Assembly (NCBI RefSeq): GCF_032586155.1 | Contig: NZ_JAWHTC010000005.1 | Coordinates: 1 to 64,000, forward strand | Reading direction: 5' to 3' | Source of the DNA: JAWHTC01 sp032586155 | GTDB taxonomy: Bacteria; Pseudomonadota; Alphaproteobacteria; Rhodobacterales; Rhodobacteraceae | DNA: 64,000 nucleotides | Part shown: piece after piece, positions 7,801-15,807 of the stretch | How the letters are laid out: each line of letters opens with the position of its first letter | Numbering within the stretch: position 1 is the stretch's first letter | Program-made: the position numbers and the translations under genes | The notes under the pieces: generated by a model | Seen by the model: only the letters and a program-made list of their open reading frames with translations | Databases searched by the model: none | Told to the model about the DNA's origin: nothing

Positions 7801-10275
7801 TTAGTTTCCTGACATTGCCGCAGGTAGCCAGAGCACCAGCTGCGGGAAGATGAACAGCAGGATCAGGCCCAGAAGCTGGACCAGCATGAATTGCATCATG
7901 CCAAGGTAGATGTCCTTGAGATCCCAGTTTGGCACCACGCCTTTCAGGAAGTAGGCTGATAGTGCGACGGGTGGTGACAACCATGCCGTTTGCAGGTTCA
8001 CCGCGACCAAAATGCCGAACCACACCATCAGGTCATAGCGCTCCAATCCGTAGATATCCAATGCCTCCACGGTCGGCAGCAGAATGGGCACGACGATCAG
8101 CACGATCGGCACCCATTCCAGCGGCCAACCCAAGAGGAAGATGAGCGCCATTACCAGGACCAGGATCAGGTAGGGCGGCATGTCCAGACCCAAGAGCAGC
8201 TCGGTCATCATTTTGGGCGTTCCTAGCGCACTGAACTGCGCGCCAAAGAAATTCGAAGCCGCCACCAGGAACATGATCAGAACCGTGATCTCCAGCGCCT
8301 TGATCAGGCTGTCGAAGAAACTGGGCATGGTGAACTTGCGATAGGCAATCGACAGAAGGATCGCGCCGAAAGCGCCCATCGCTGCCGCTTCGGCCGGTGT
8401 GGCCAGACCCAGAAGGATCGACCCCAGGGCAAAGGAAATCAGGATCGTGGGCGGCATCAATCCGGCAAAGAATTCGTCCCAAAGCTGCGAGAAGTAGAAC
8501 CCGCTGTTGGCTTCGGTGCTATAGATGGCCCGGGCCAGGTAAGCCAGAAGCATCGTGAATGCGGCAAAGACAATGGACCAGACCGGCAGGCTGCCATCCG
8601 CGCCGATATTCGCGACAATCATGTAGAGGTGGAACAGGACGGCCAGCGGTAGGACGATGCGCAGGACATTGAGCTTGCGATAGGCCGCGTAGGCCAGCGC
8701 CAGGGTCGCGGCCAGCACAATGAGCCCGCCAAACGGGATCACCGCGCCAAATGTGCCGCCGAGACCAAGGCCGAAGACACGGCAAATGGTCAGAACACCA
8801 AGGCAGATCAGGACAACCTCGGCCCCATAGAAACGCGAGGTATCGGGCTGGTCCTCTTCCGCCAGGATCGGCCCCAGATCGGGATTTATCCAGCAGCGAC
8901 CAAGTGTATAGATCAGGTAGAGCGACGCCAGAAGCGCGCCGGGAATGAACGCCCCGCGGAACAGATCCAGCGTGGACACCTCCAAAACCGGGCCCATCAC
9001 GATCAACATGATCGACGGCGGGATCAGGATGCCCAGCGTGCCACCCGCGGTGATACAGCCCGCGGCCAACTGCACGTTATATCCCGACCGGCTCATCGTG
9101 GCACCGGCCATTATGCCCAGAAGTGTGACCGAGGCCCCGACGATCCCGGTCGCGGCGGCAAAGATTGTCGATACGATCAGCACGGCGATGAACAGCGCGC
9201 CGCGCACGCGGGCCATGATCATCTGGATCGAGGCAAACAGGCGCTCCATCAAACCGGCGGCTTCCATCACGATCCCCATCAACACGAACAGGGGTACCGC
9301 CATCAGCTGATCATTCAGCATGGTCGAGTTGGTGTTCAACGTCATCAACAGGGTGGTCAGCTTGAAGTTCGCGCCCCAGATGCCGAACACGAAGGCCAGG
9401 AAGATCAGGGTGAACGAGATTGGGAAACCGATGAAGATCACGAAGAGCATGGCAAGCAACATGATCAGACCGATCGTCGGCTTAGACAGACCCGGACGTG
9501 CTTTCATAATGTCGGTAAACCACTCCCCGCCGGGGACAAGCTCAGGGGTCCAGATCGCCAGAACCAGCCAAATGAGCCCGACAAGATAGATTGGCAGGAA
9601 CCGCACGAACCAGCGTTCGCGTGCCTTGCCCATCTTGTGAAAGGCGCGGAAAATCTCGGGAATACCCTGTAGCATCAACAGGAAACCGCCGATCGGCATA
9701 GCAAGCCGCGCTGGCCACAACAGCGGACCCCAGGCGCTGTCGATCTGCATGGTTTCGCCGCGCGAAAAGGCCAGCCACCAGAACTCGGCCGAGACAATGG
9801 TGAAGAAGATCATCGAGGGCATGAAGAAAAATAAATAGAGCGTGGCATCCACCGTCGCCTGTGTCTTGTCCGACCAGTTGCGATAAAGGAAATCGGCGCG
9901 GATATGGACGCCGCGCATCAATCCATAACCCGCAGCCGCCATGAACAGCACACCGGCCAGCATGCGGCTGGTATCATAGACCCACAGCGTCGGACCCAAC
10001 CCAAGGGAACGGGCCAGATCCTCGAACCCCGCGTTTTGCAGGATCGCGAAGGAATTGCGCGAAATCACCTCGAAGACGACAACCGCGATCAAGGGCACCA
10101 TCAGCAACGAGATGAGCTGCCCCGCGCGGTAGTTGATGACATCAATGGCGCCTGTGATCGGGCGTTGCCACGCGGTCATGTCCTCTGGTGTTTCACCAGG
10201 GGCTTCGGCGCGTCGTTCGGCGATCAGCTCGTCGGCAATCTCGAGCTCTTCCGGGTTCACCTCGTCTGCGGTCAT
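7801..10275 (-). CDS. Fused TRAP transporter permease (DctQ-DctM), probable DHPS uptake
   Basis: 824 residues. The first ~210 contain four membrane segments of a DctQ-type small subunit; the remainder is a DctM large subunit with many membrane spans, including the stretches LNTNSTMLNDQLMAVPLF and ITAGGTLGILIPPSIMLIV typical of DctM. A soluble linker region joins the two. The ATG at 10275 is preferred to the one at 10281 because the AGGGAG ribosome site is then properly spaced. It works with the binding protein encoded just upstream, importing an acid across the inner membrane using an ion gradient. In roseobacters a TRAP system (hpsKLM) takes up DHPS; this fused version fills that place. Confidence 0.88.
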   Translation of the reverse strand: MTADEVNPEELEIADELIAERRAEAPGETPEDMTAWQRPITGAIDVINYRAGQLISLLMVPLIAVVVFEVISRNSFAILQNAGFEDLARSLGLGPTLWVYDTSRMLAGVLFMAAAGYGLMRGVHIRADFLYRNWSDKTQATVDATLYLFFFMPSMIFFTIVSAEFWWLAFSRGETMQIDSAWGPLLWPARLAMPIGGFLLMLQGIPEIFRAFHKMGKARERWFVRFLPIYLVGLIWLVLAIWTPELVPGGEWFTDIMKARPGLSKPTIGLIMLLAMLFVIFIGFPISFTLIFLAFVFGIWGANFKLTTLLMTLNTNSTMLNDQLMAVPLFVLMGIVMEAAGLMERLFASIQMIMARVRGALFIAVLIVSTIFAAATGIVGASVTLLGIMAGATMSRSGYNVQLAAGCITAGGTLGILIPPSIMLIVMGPVLEVSTLDLFRGAFIPGALLASLYLIYTLGRCWINPDLGPILAEEDQPDTSRFYGAEVVLICLGVLTICRVFGLGLGGTFGAVIPFGGLIVLAATLALAYAAYRKLNVLRIVLPLAVLFHLYMIVANIGADGSLPVWSIVFAAFTMLLAYLARAIYSTEANSGFYFSQLWDEFFAGLMPPTILISFALGSILLGLATPAEAAAMGAFGAILLSIAYRKFTMPSFFDSLIKALEITVLIMFLVAASNFFGAQFSALGTPKMMTELLLGLDMPPYLILVLVMALIFLLGWPLEWVPIVLIVVPILLPTVEALDIYGLERYDLMVWFGILVAVNLQTAWLSPPVALSAYFLKGVVPNWDLKDIYLGMMQFMLVQLLGLILLFIFPQLVLWLPAAMSGN

Positions 10276-10369
10276 CCCCATTCTCCCTTGTCATCAATGC
10301 CCTTCTCGGGGGCTTCATTTTTGAAAAAGACGAGAATTGAAAACCCGCAGCCCTTTTCGAAAATGAAGC

Positions 10370-10391
10370 GCAGGGCCCGCTGGGGCCCTGC
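10370..10391 (-). promoter_or_regulatory. GC-rich stem-loop between TRAP binding-protein and permease genes
   Basis: Eight-base-pair stem (GCAGGGCC/GGCCCTGC) with a six-base loop, 14 bases after the stop of the binding-protein gene and before the permease gene. There is no U run, so it more likely acts as an RNA-stabilising or partly terminating hairpin. This arrangement is common between binding-protein and permease genes and lets the binding protein be made in excess. The function is inferred from position. Confidence 0.6.
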
Positions 10392-10405
10392 ACCAAAGAC
10401 TGATC

Positions 10406-11500
10406 TTATTTCAACGTGCTGGCATGGGCGCGGCCCAGCCCTGCGTTGGATGTCTGCGCACCGGCCCAGAACGGAACCGCGATGTCGGCGAAGTCCTTCT
10501 GTGACTGCCAGACCTCGGCGAAAAACTCGTTCTCGTCCGCGGCGGCCTGCAGCGCGTTCTTGGCGGCAGCCATATACTCGGTAAAGTAATCCGCCGGGGT
10601 GTCCTCGAGGATCACGCCGTGGTTGGTGGTCAGGTCATGCAGTGCCTTGCCGTTTTCGTAGATACGATAGGACAGGGATTTGCTGAGTGATGCATTTGCC
10701 GCCACTTCCAGCGCCTTTTTCTCAAGATCGGTCAGGCTGTCATAGAAATCGCCGTTAACATACATGTCGGCGTTCACGGTTACCTGGTGCAGACCTTGCA
10801 GGTAGTAGTGCTTGAGCACCTTCTGGAAGCCGAACACCGAGTCAGGCTTGGGGCAGCACCATTCGGCCGCGTCGATCGTGCCTTTTTCCAGTGCGGGCAG
10901 GATGTCACCGCCGCCCATGGCCACGGCCGGAACGCCGATATCGGCATAGGCTGCGCCAACCATGCCGGGAGGGGCGCGGAACCGCATCTGGCGGAAGTCA
11001 TCCATGGATTTGATCGGCTTCGGGAACCAGCCCAGGGCCTCGGGGCCGACCGGTTGCAGCAGGAAGCCTTTGACGTTGACGCCCATTTCGTCCCACAGGC
11101 GGTCATAGAGTTCCTTGCCGCCGCCATACTGGAACCAGCTCAGGAAGGCGATGTTGTCGAGACCGACACCGGCACCGGCAACCGGTGCGCCAAAGAGGTT
11201 CGCGGCAACGTGCTTGCCGCCCCAGTAGTGGGTCCAGGCAAAGCCACCTTCGACAAGGCCCGCGTCAACTGCATCCAGGATGTCGCGCGGCCCGACGATG
11301 GCACCGGCCGGCAGGACCTCGATGGTCAGCGACCCGCCGGTCAGGGCGGCCACGTCCTTACCGAACTCATTCAGCATGTGGACTTCGTCTGCGGTGCTGG
11401 GCAGCACCGATTGGATGCGCAGTACCTTGTCGGCCATCGCGGCCGACGCCGTCAGCGCCAAAGCGGCAGCACCGGCCGCCAAGTGTTTTAGATTGAACAT
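10406..11500 (-). CDS. TRAP transporter substrate-binding protein (DctP family)
   Basis: 364 residues with a signal peptide (MFNLKHLAAGAAALALTASA, cleavage after AMA near residue 23). The mature protein begins DKVLRIQSVLP and contains the conserved MRFRAPPGM segment with the arginine that binds the carboxylate or sulfonate group (about residues 168-176), then GGGDILPALEKGTIDAAEW. It is periplasmic and delivers substrate to the fused permease. A GGGAGGA ribosome site precedes the ATG. As first gene of the operon next to the hps and com genes, DHPS or sulfolactate is the likely ligand; the ligand is inferred. Confidence 0.87.
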   Translation of the reverse strand: MFNLKHLAAGAAALALTASAAMADKVLRIQSVLPSTADEVHMLNEFGKDVAALTGGSLTIEVLPAGAIVGPRDILDAVDAGLVEGGFAWTHYWGGKHVAANLFGAPVAGAGVGLDNIAFLSWFQYGGGKELYDRLWDEMGVNVKGFLLQPVGPEALGWFPKPIKSMDDFRQMRFRAPPGMVGAAYADIGVPAVAMGGGDILPALEKGTIDAAEWCCPKPDSVFGFQKVLKHYYLQGLHQVTVNADMYVNGDFYDSLTDLEKKALEVAANASLSKSLSYRIYENGKALHDLTTNHGVILEDTPADYFTEYMAAAKNALQAAADENEFFAEVWQSQKDFADIAVPFWAGAQTSNAGLGRAHASTLK

Positions 11501-11546
11501 GATTGTTCCTCCCTAGTTGTATCGCCCTCACGGTTCATTTTCTTTG

Positions 11547-11576
11547 CTGCCAAAGGCGAAGGCAAAAACCTGGCAG
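11547..11576 (-). promoter_or_regulatory. Inverted repeat upstream of the TRAP operon
   Basis: CTGCCA at 11547-11552 is matched by TGGCAG at 11571-11576, in the 145-base gap between the GMC gene and the TRAP binding-protein gene and about 45 bases before the latter's start codon. It could be a leader stem-loop or a protein-binding site controlling the sulfonate operon. Only the symmetry is seen; no -35/-10 pair was convincing. Confidence 0.3.
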
Positions 11577-11645
11577 TGTTGGGTTGTTGGCCGCTGGGAC
11601 AGGCAAGTCCGCGCGGCATGAAATTGGGTAAGGTATTAAAAACGC

Positions 11646-13247
11646 TCATCTGTTCGCGTCTTCCAGTATGAGGGCGCTGGCCTTTTCACCGATCATGATG
11701 GCGGGGGCGTTGGTGTTGCCGCTGACGATCTGCGGCATGATTGATGCATCCGCCACGCGCAGGCCACGCACCCCCCTGACCCGCAACGCGGGGTCTAGAA
11801 CGGCCATCGGGTCAGTGCCCATCTTGCAGGTGCCGGTCGGGTGATAAATCGTCACCGAAGTCCGGCGCGCCCAGTCCAGTGTTGCCTCGACATCGCAAAA
11901 TGCCACCCCCGCACCCGGCGCGTGCTCTTCAGTAACATGCGATTTCAACGGCTCGGTCCGGGCGATTCTACGAGCGATCTGGATGCCTTTCACGATTGTC
12001 CTGCAATCGGTTTCGGTGGCTAGGTAGTTAGGATGGATTTCGGGGTGATCGTCCATTTTGGCCGAGGCCAGGGACAAATGCCCCGTGCTTTCGGGACGAA
12101 GCTGCAAGACCGACGCGGTAAAGGCCGAAAACTTGTGCGGACCATCGGCGGGCTTGTCGGCGCTCCATGGCTGAATGTGAAACTGGATGTCAGGGGTGGC
12201 CAGATGGTCTTCAGTTTTCAGAAACCCGGTGCCCAGACTTGCTGCCATGGTCATCGGACCGCGCTGGGTCAGGGCATATTGAAGGCCGATCATCGCCTGT
12301 TTGAAAATGTTGCTGGTCTCGGTGTTGATCGTGCTGAGATCGGTTTTGAAGACAGGGCGGGCCTGCAGATGATCCTGCAGGTTCTTGCCGACGCCCTTGA
12401 GGTCGACCTGCACGTCGATACCGTGCAATTTCAATTCATCCGCGTCGCCGATCCCCGACAGCATCAGTATTTGCGGAGACCCGATTGCGCCCGCGCTGAG
12501 GATAATCTCGCAGCGCGCCCTGAGGTCCTGCATCTGGCCCTTGTGGCGCGCCCGAACGCCGACAGCACGCCCGTCTTCGATCAGGACTTTCTCGGTCTGG
12601 ATGTCGGTCAGAACATGCAGGTTCTCGCGGCTGCGGTACGGGGTCAGATATGCCGCCGCCGAAGAACAGCGCCGACCGCCCTTCATCGTCAGCTGGAAAT
12701 GCCCGACGCCCTCTTGGTCGGCACCGTTATAGTCAGGATTGCGGCGATACCCGGCGGCAACAGCAGCCTCGACCCAGGTGTCGACGATTTCGCGTTTCAG
12801 GCGGGAATGCTGAACCGACAGCGGGCCGTTCTTGCCGCGCAGGCCGGTGTCGTCTTCGCCTTCCCAGCTTTCCGAGCGTTTGAAATGGGGCACCACGTCA
12901 TCCCATCCCCAGCCGGTGCACCCCATCTGCGCCCAGCCATCGTAATCCTGCGGCTGACCCCGCACATAAAGAAGCCCGTTGATTGAGCTTGATCCACCTA
13001 AAACGCGGCCACGCGGCCAGGGGATCGAGCGCCCGGCGATGCCCGGGTCGGCCTCGGTCTTATAGCGCCAATCGCTGCGCGGGTTGTCCATCGTACGGAA
13101 ATAGCCGACCGGAATATGAATCCACGGACTGCTGTCTTTCGGCCCCGCCTCCAGCAGCGCGACCGAGTACTTTCCGCTCTCGGAAAGACGGTTGGCAAGC
13201 GCACATCCGGCGGACCCTGCCCCAACTACGATGAAGTCAAACTCCAC
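11646..13247 (-). CDS. GMC family FAD-dependent oxidoreductase (choline/alcohol dehydrogenase-like)
   Basis: 533 residues. The dinucleotide-binding motif VVGAGSAGCALANRLSE is at residues 7-23, followed by the GMC signature GRVLGGSSSINGLLYVRG (about 80-97), a second signature AGAIGSPQILMLSGIG, and C-terminal YHPTGTCKMG with the active-site His. GMC enzymes oxidise alcohols to aldehydes using FAD. It is the first minus-strand gene beyond the sulfonate operon and is divergent from an IclR regulator 108 bases away. It could oxidise an alcohol linked to the sulfonate pathway, or choline or other alcohols; the substrate is unknown. Confidence 0.88.
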   Translation of the reverse strand: MEFDFIVVGAGSAGCALANRLSESGKYSVALLEAGPKDSSPWIHIPVGYFRTMDNPRSDWRYKTEADPGIAGRSIPWPRGRVLGGSSSINGLLYVRGQPQDYDGWAQMGCTGWGWDDVVPHFKRSESWEGEDDTGLRGKNGPLSVQHSRLKREIVDTWVEAAVAAGYRRNPDYNGADQEGVGHFQLTMKGGRRCSSAAAYLTPYRSRENLHVLTDIQTEKVLIEDGRAVGVRARHKGQMQDLRARCEIILSAGAIGSPQILMLSGIGDADELKLHGIDVQVDLKGVGKNLQDHLQARPVFKTDLSTINTETSNIFKQAMIGLQYALTQRGPMTMAASLGTGFLKTEDHLATPDIQFHIQPWSADKPADGPHKFSAFTASVLQLRPESTGHLSLASAKMDDHPEIHPNYLATETDCRTIVKGIQIARRIARTEPLKSHVTEEHAPGAGVAFCDVEATLDWARRTSVTIYHPTGTCKMGTDPMAVLDPALRVRGVRGLRVADASIMPQIVSGNTNAPAIMIGEKASALILEDANR

Positions 13248-13265
13248 TTTTCCTCCAAAATATCA

Positions 13266-13292
13266 AAAAATGAGACTTTAGGTCTCGTTTTT
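13266..13292. promoter_or_regulatory. Palindrome between GMC and IclR genes, candidate IclR operator
   Basis: A 27-base near-palindrome: AAAAA, T, GAGAC, a five-base spacer, GTCTC, G, TTTTT. Ten base pairs match, with one mismatch between the two blocks. It lies in the 108-base divergent spacer, 19 bases before the GMC start codon and 64 before the IclR start, where an IclR dimer would repress or activate both genes. Assignment to this regulator is inferred from position. Confidence 0.5.
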
Positions 13293-13355
13293 CGTAAAAA
13301 TGGACGCTACTATGATTCGTATCAAATAAACCAATCTTTTTTTGGGGCTCTCGAA

Positions 13356-14120
13356 ATGGCGTCGTCTGACCGGATTCCGACAAACCTGAGAACGCTGCTC
13401 ATTCTCGAGGTTCTGGGTCGCAGCGATCAGCCGATGACCGCCACCGAGATCAACGAACAGCTTGGCCTGCCCAAGCAAACCGTGCATCGTCTTTGCGTCA
13501 CGCTGGAAGAAAACGGGTTCATCGCGCGGCTTGGACACTCGAAGCGATACCAGATTGCCAGGCGGCTGCGCGAACTGGGTGCAGGGCTATTGCACAATTC
13601 AAGAGATCACATCGCCAGACGGCAAATCCTGAAGGACCTGGCGACCAGCGTCGGGGAAACCGTCAACTTCGTTATCCCCGAAACTGACGGCATGCGATAT
13701 CTGGACCGGGTCGAGACGGACTGGGCCTTTCGCATTCAGTTACCGATTGGAACCAACGTACCGTTTCACTGCACGGCAAGCGGCAAGTGTTTTCTTGCAA
13801 GCCTGCCACCGAAACAGAGGCATAACCTGGTTCAGAACCTGAACTTCGAACGCATGACCAGCCACACACATGTTTCGGCGGAGTCCCTTATGGAAGAGTT
13901 GGCCGGGGTTCGAAAACTGGGGTATTCTCTGGACCGCGAAGAGTTCCTTGACGGAATGATTGCCTTGGCGGTGCCAATGACGGACAAAAACGGGCGGTTC
14001 ATCTCGGCAATCGCCATGCATGGCCCGACCCAACGATTGTCTATAGATCTTTTGGTTTCGCAAGTGGACTTGATTCAGGAAGCCGCCAAGCGGCTCAGTG
14101 AGGTGCTGTTTTCGGCTTGA
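13356..14120 (+). CDS. IclR family transcriptional regulator
   Basis: 254 residues. An N-terminal winged helix (LRTLLILEVLGRSDQPMTATEINEQLGLPKQTVHRL, about residues 11-46) is followed by the IclR effector domain with FHCTASGKCFLASLP and the C-terminal GYSLDREEFLDGMIALAVP segment. The frame extends upstream past 13300 but the ATG at 13356 gives the normal length and keeps the promoter region free. IclR proteins usually control a divergent or neighbouring catabolic operon; here the GMC gene and possibly the sulfonate operon are the candidates. Confidence 0.88.
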   Translation: MASSDRIPTNLRTLLILEVLGRSDQPMTATEINEQLGLPKQTVHRLCVTLEENGFIARLGHSKRYQIARRLRELGAGLLHNSRDHIARRQILKDLATSVGETVNFVIPETDGMRYLDRVETDWAFRIQLPIGTNVPFHCTASGKCFLASLPPKQRHNLVQNLNFERMTSHTHVSAESLMEELAGVRKLGYSLDREEFLDGMIALAVPMTDKNGRFISAIAMHGPTQRLSIDLLVSQVDLIQEAAKRLSEVLFSA

Positions 14121-14567
14121 AGGGTTGCGACACCCCAGCGACCTCCCGGGGGGCTGGTCTTTGAACCTCTGGTCAACGGATAAGGAAACAAAGCGCGCAG
14201 TTGCCATATCGAACAACGCCTTATCCAGACTAGTTCTCCTCGGGAGTCTAGACTCAGAAAAATGACTTGCTGACGTGGCGCTTGTAGACAATATCAGCCT
14301 CTTTCATTTGTAGTTGTCCATGTGATGTGCAGCGTCGGTCAGTTTGGGCTCGTATGCGCGTTGGAGCGCACGGATCTGAAGGCGTAGCCAGTTCCAATTC
14401 CCGCCTTTTTGATGATCCCGTTGATGTGCAAGGATGCGGACAAATTCGGGGATGATCTTCTTCGTTAGATAGGGGAAATCCGGCTCGTCCTTTAGCCGCA
14501 AAATACATTCGATGCCCCGGATTCGCCCCCCGGGAACATCGGATAATCGTCAGGCTCTGAGCGCGAC
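14121..14567. other. Gene-poor stretch right of the IclR gene
   Basis: No gene can be supported. A minus-strand frame from about 14552 to 14304 is open for some 80 codons and ends in a segment rich in Trp, Arg and Gln, but it has no start signal and I do not recognise it. It may be a remnant. Imperfect dyad symmetry at 14135-14157 (CCAGC with GCTGG around CCCGGG) just after the IclR stop may serve as a terminator, but it lacks a clear U run. Confidence 0.45.
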
Positions 14568-14960
14568 CTAACTCTCCGGTGCGCGGTATGCCTTGTGGCA
14601 AGCCCCGCAGGCACCGCCCAGTCGGCCCATCGCGCCACCAATGGCTTGCGCTCCATCACCTGCCACAGCCTTCATGGCCTCGCTCGCGGCAAACAGCTCT
14701 TTCGACTTTTCGCCGGCATCCGGGAAGTTTTGCCAAAGAGTAGGAAGTGCGCGGGTGCCTTCAACGGCGGAGTTGTCCGAACCTGGCGCCTAAGCCTGTG
14801 GTTGGTGAATCGACGCGATATGCACGATGTTGGAAGCTGCCAGATTTGCCGCATCGGCATCATATTCGGCTTCACCCTTTGCCATTGCACCGAGAATGCC
14901 GAGGTTAAAGGCGTAAAGCTGCATTTGTGCCTGACGTGCTTTTACCACCGGTTCTTGCGG
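14568..14960 (-). pseudogene. Cytochrome c' remnant with internal stop and no signal peptide
   Basis: One continuous minus-strand frame matches class II cytochrome c'. It shows VVKARQAQMQLYAFNLGILG, the helix with MAKGEAEYDA, IVHIASIHQPQA, then an in-frame TAG at 14790-14792, then APGSDNSAVEGTRALP and the C-terminal haem site CGACHKAYR. The stop stands where family members have Trp (TGG to TAG is one base change). The 5' end is lost: no signal peptide is present and homology stops about 14950, where a racemase fragment on the other strand begins. The periplasmic haem protein cannot be made unless the stop is a sequencing error. Confidence 0.75.
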
Positions 14961-15429
14961 ATTTCTCGCCATGTTTCAGAAGGAAATTGCCGAGGCGGTG
15001 TCGATCCCGGTCTTCGTCTCTTCGCTGTTGCAGGTGCCCTTGGCCCATCAGATGACTCGGGCGCCTGTGGGGGTGCTTACCGCTTCGGCGCCGTCACTGA
15101 CTGAAAAGCATATTGCCGGTGCGGGTTGCGAGGGCATCCCCATCGCGGTGCAAGGGCTGGAGGAAACCGAGGAGTTTGCAGCCGTGATCCTGCGCAACGA
15201 GCGCGTGGGGATGGACTTGGGCAAGGTTGAGCAAGAGGTGCTGGCCGCGGGCCGCGCGCTGATTGAAAAAGCGCCGAATATTGGCGCGGTTGTACTGGAA
15301 TGTACTGACCTGCCCCCCTACGCGCACCAGCTTCAGGCAGCTCTCGACCGACCAGTGTTTGATCTCACCACCCATGCAAAATTGATGCACGATGTTGTTT
15401 CGCGACAGGTGTATTCGGGCATAGTGTAG
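14944..15429 (+). pseudogene. Asp/Glu (hydantoin) racemase family, N-terminally truncated
   Basis: The frame reads TTGSCGFLAMFQKEIAEAV at its start, the usual mid-protein segment with the first catalytic Cys (family TTSCGFL), and later VLECTDLPPYAHQL with the second catalytic Cys. About 90 N-terminal residues expected for the family are missing, and the readable homology begins right at the junction with the cytochrome c' remnant. An ATG at 14971 is available, but translation from it would drop the first active-site Cys. Best read as a gene cut by a deletion or rearrangement. Confidence 0.7.
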
Positions 15430-15610
15430 ACGAGACGAATGGGCATTTGGAGTACAGTGTGCGCCTACGGCGCAAACGTGTGTTGAGATTTATTGTCGAA
15501 GCATTCACGGTTTGACGCCGGAAAAACAGTTCAAATACCAACGCGAACATTCTCTCGGTTCTCCCGAAATGGCCGGTCTGGGCCGGAAATGTCTGGAGTG
15601 CCTCGAGAAG

Positions 15611-15686
15611 TGGTGCCGGTGATAGGACTCGAACCTACGACCCCATCATTACGAATGACGTGCTCTACCAGCTGAGCTACACCGGC
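15611..15686 (-). tRNA. tRNA-Thr (anticodon CGT)
   Basis: A full cloverleaf can be drawn on the minus strand: acceptor GCCGGTG with CACCGGC, D stem GCTC/GAGC, anticodon stem CGTCA/TGATG around the loop TTCGTAA (anticodon CGT, reading ACG), T stem around TTCGAGT, discriminator A and an encoded CCA. Length is 76 with CCA. It stands next to decayed DNA and 0.1 kb from modC. tRNA genes are frequent island attachment sites; I found no second copy of its 3' end in the window. Confidence 0.95.
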
Positions 15687-15807
15687 GCCTGGCGCTCCAT
15701 TTGCCGCGAAGTTGGAGGATTTGCAAGTCAATCTGTCGGCAAAGCAGAAATTGACGGCGAAGCAGTGGGGCCGAGTTTGATCTCAAGTGTGGCAACGGCG
15801 GCTCATT

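Noticed and set aside
15611..15686. Island attachment site at tRNA-Thr
   Set aside because: I looked for a second copy of the tRNA 3' end between 1 and 15600 and saw none, and no integrase gene is present, so it is only noted as a possibility.
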